From: an uncultured Oscillospiraceae bacterium
Lineage (GTDB): Bacteria; Bacillota; Clostridia; Oscillospirales; Oscillospiraceae
Reading direction: 5' to 3'
NCBI GenBank assembly: GCA_910584395.1
Contig: CAJUAS010000063.1
Location: forward strand, 1-5,830
DNA: 5,830 nucleotides
The translations under genes and the position numbers were made by a program. Positions 4,224-5,830 of this stretch are shown piece by piece; position 1 is the first letter of the stretch; every line of letters begins with the position of its first letter. The notes beneath the pieces were generated by a model that was given only the letters and a program-made list of their open reading frames with translations, did no database searches and was not told where the DNA came from.

Positions 4224-5830
4224 TCACACCTCAATTTGTTCCAACACAAACGCCTCGATGGTGTCGCCCACTTTAATGTCGCCGTACTTTTCGATGCCGA
4301 TGCCGCACTCGTAGCCCTCGGCCACCTCCCGCTGGTCGTCCTTAAACCGCTTGAGGGAGGAGATCTCCCCTTCGTGGATGACGATATTCTCCCGAATGAG
4401 GCGGATTTTGGCGTTTCTCGTGATCTTTCCGTCGGTGACGTAGCACCCGGCGATCATGCCCGCGCCGGTGATCTTGTAGACCTCGCGGATCTCCGCCGTG
4501 CCCAGTGCCACCTCCCGGAATTTGGGGGCGAGCATCCCCTTCATGGCGGTCTCGATCTCGTTGATGGCGTCGTAGATGACGCTGTAAAGGCGCAGATCCA
4601 CGTTGAGGCGGCCCGCCGTATCCCGGGCGTTGTTGTCGGGACGGACGTTGAAGCCCACAATGATGGCCTTGGAGGTGGCCGCCAAGGTCACGTCGGACTC
4701 GTTGATCGCGCCCACGGCGCAGTGGATGACCCGCACCCGCACCTCGTCGTTGGCGATCTTCTCCAAGGACGCCTTCAACGCCTCGGCAGAACCTTGCACG
4801 TCCGCCTTGACGATGACGTTCAGGTCCTTGATCTCCCCCTGCTGGATCTGGCTGAACAGATCCTCCAGCGTGACCTTCTGCCCCGCCGGGCCTGCGGCGG
4901 CCTGCTTCTGCTCGTGCTTGCGCTGCTCCACCAGCTCACGGGCCATGCGCTCGTCGGCCACGGCGTGGAAGTCGTCGCCTGCGCCGGGCACTTCGCCCAT
5001 GCCGGTGATCTCCACAGGCACGGAAGGCCCGGCCTCGTTGACCTTCTCCCCCCGGGCGTTGGTCATGGCGCGGACGCGGCCCACCGCCGTCCCGGCGATG
5101 ATCACGTCACCCTGCTTCAACGTGCCGTTCTGTACCAGCAGGGTGGCCACCGGGCCGCGGCCCTTGTCCAAACGGGCTTCGATGACCGCGCCGTGGGCGG
5201 TGCGGTCGGGGTTTGCTTTCAGCTCCCGCATTTCTGCGGTGAGGTTGACCATCTCCAGCAGGTTTTCCACCCCCATTCCCGTCTTGGCGGAGATGGGGCA
5301 GATGATGGTGTCGCCGCCCCAGTCCTCGGCCACCAGCTCGTACTCGGTGAGCTGCTGCTTGATGCGCTCGGGGTTGGCCTCGGGCTTATCCATCTTGTTG
5401 ATGGCCACGATGATGGGGATGTCGGCGGCCTTGGCGTGGTTGATGGACTCGATGGTCTGGGGCATGATGCCGTCGTCGGCGGCCACCACCAGGATGGCCA
5501 CGTCGGTAATCATGGCGCCCCGGGCCCGCATGGCGGTGAAGGCCTCGTGGCCGGGGGTGTCCAGGAAGGTGATGGGCTTGCCCTTCACCTCCACCTGGTA
5601 GGCGCCGATGTGCTGGGTGATGCCGCCGGCCTCTCCGGCGGTGACGTGGGCGTTGCGGATATAGTCCAGAAGGGAGGTCTTGCCGTGGTCCACGTGACCC
5701 ATGACCACCACCACGGGGGCCCGGGGCTTCAGATCCTCCTCCCGGTCCTCGGCAGTGTCGATGAGCCGCTCCTCGATGGTGACAATGACCTCCTTCTCCA
5801 CCTTGCAGCCCATCTCCTCGGCGATGATGG
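4224..5830 (-). CDS. infB: Translation initiation factor IF-2, G domain to C-terminus (N-terminal part outside window)
   Basis: GTPase that brings fMet-tRNA to the 30S start site and promotes 50S joining. The frame stays open to the right edge (IIAEEMGCKVEKEV), so the ATG at 5813 is internal and the N-terminal domains are cut off; about 535 residues remain. Numbering from that Met, the GTPase motifs are G1 GHVDHGKT (39-46), switch I GGITQHIGAY (63-72), G3 DTPGH (85-89), G4 NKMD (139-142) and G5 SAK (175-177). Domain II covers roughly 204-300, then a charged KHEQKQAAAGPAGQK linker, domain III with LNVIVKADVQGSAEAL (331-346), and the fMet-tRNA-binding C2 domain with IHEGEISSLKRFKDD (479-493) and YECGIGIEKYGDIKVGD (501-517). 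The stop is TGA at 4224-4226. As the most upstream gene of the segment it is presumably preceded by nusA and the ylxR/ylxQ genes outside the window. All motifs are intact. Confidence 0.98.
   Translation of the reverse strand, partial: IIAEEMGCKVEKEVIVTIEERLIDTAEDREEDLKPRAPVVVVMGHVDHGKTSLLDYIRNAHVTAGEAGGITQHIGAYQVEVKGKPITFLDTPGHEAFTAMRARGAMITDVAILVVAADDGIMPQTIESINHAKAADIPIIVAINKMDKPEANPERIKQQLTEYELVAEDWGGDTIICPISAKTGMGVENLLEMVNLTAEMRELKANPDRTAHGAVIEARLDKGRGPVATLLVQNGTLKQGDVIIAGTAVGRVRAMTNARGEKVNEAGPSVPVEITGMGEVPGAGDDFHAVADERMARELVEQRKHEQKQAAAGPAGQKVTLEDLFSQIQQGEIKDLNVIVKADVQGSAEALKASLEKIANDEVRVRVIHCAVGAINESDVTLAATSKAIIVGFNVRPDNNARDTAGRLNVDLRLYSVIYDAINEIETAMKGMLAPKFREVALGTAEIREVYKITGAGMIAGCYVTDGKITRNAKIRLIRENIVIHEGEISSLKRFKDDQREVAEGYECGIGIEKYGDIKVGDTIEAFVLEQIEV

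Noticed and set aside
4603..5601. Plus-strand open frame of 332 codons opposite infB
   Set aside because: Low-complexity Ser/Ala/Met-rich translation opposite the conserved IF-2 GTPase domains; no independent binding site or family motif.

Overview
The window looks like a chromosomal piece of a GC-rich anaerobic Firmicute. The best guess is a member of the Clostridia near the Oscillospiraceae (the Flavonifractor/Oscillibacter type). This rests on protein style (IF2, RbfA and a DHH-family NrnA typical of Firmicutes), strong AAGGAG-like ribosome binding sites, the gene order infB-rbfA-nrnA-truB-ribF, and coding GC of about 63% in a sample block (3241-3300). The lineage call is an inference, not a proof.

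Layout, left to right. Positions 1-683 (+) hold the 3' end of a glycogen/starch phosphorylase gene, closed by a textbook intrinsic terminator at 704-736. Positions 737-965 are a short accessory interval. It contains one candidate small ORF (820-912, +) with a C-x2-C-x5-C pattern, and a near-perfect 46-nt inverted repeat (917-962) that sits at the meeting point of the two transcription directions. From 966 to the right edge everything is on the minus strand: ribF, truB, nrnA, rbfA and infB, transcribed right to left (infB first). infB is cut by the right edge of the window and loses its N-terminal part.

The minus-strand genes form the downstream half of the widespread nusA-infB operon. infB (initiation factor 2) and rbfA (30S maturation) act in ribosome assembly and start of translation. 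truB makes pseudouridine 55 in tRNA. nrnA degrades very short RNAs and pAp. ribF makes FMN and FAD. From rbfA to ribF the genes are packed with gaps of 1 and 3 nt and one 11-nt overlap, and three ribosome binding sites lie inside the last codons of the preceding gene, so translational coupling is likely. The one loose joint is the 145-nt, lower-GC spacer between infB and rbfA.

Most of the window is ordinary, well-conserved housekeeping sequence, and I see no defence system, mobile element, CRISPR array, tRNA or rRNA. The parts worth a second look are the 737-965 interval (small ORF, odd internal Shine-Dalgarno, convergent hairpin) and the infB-rbfA spacer.
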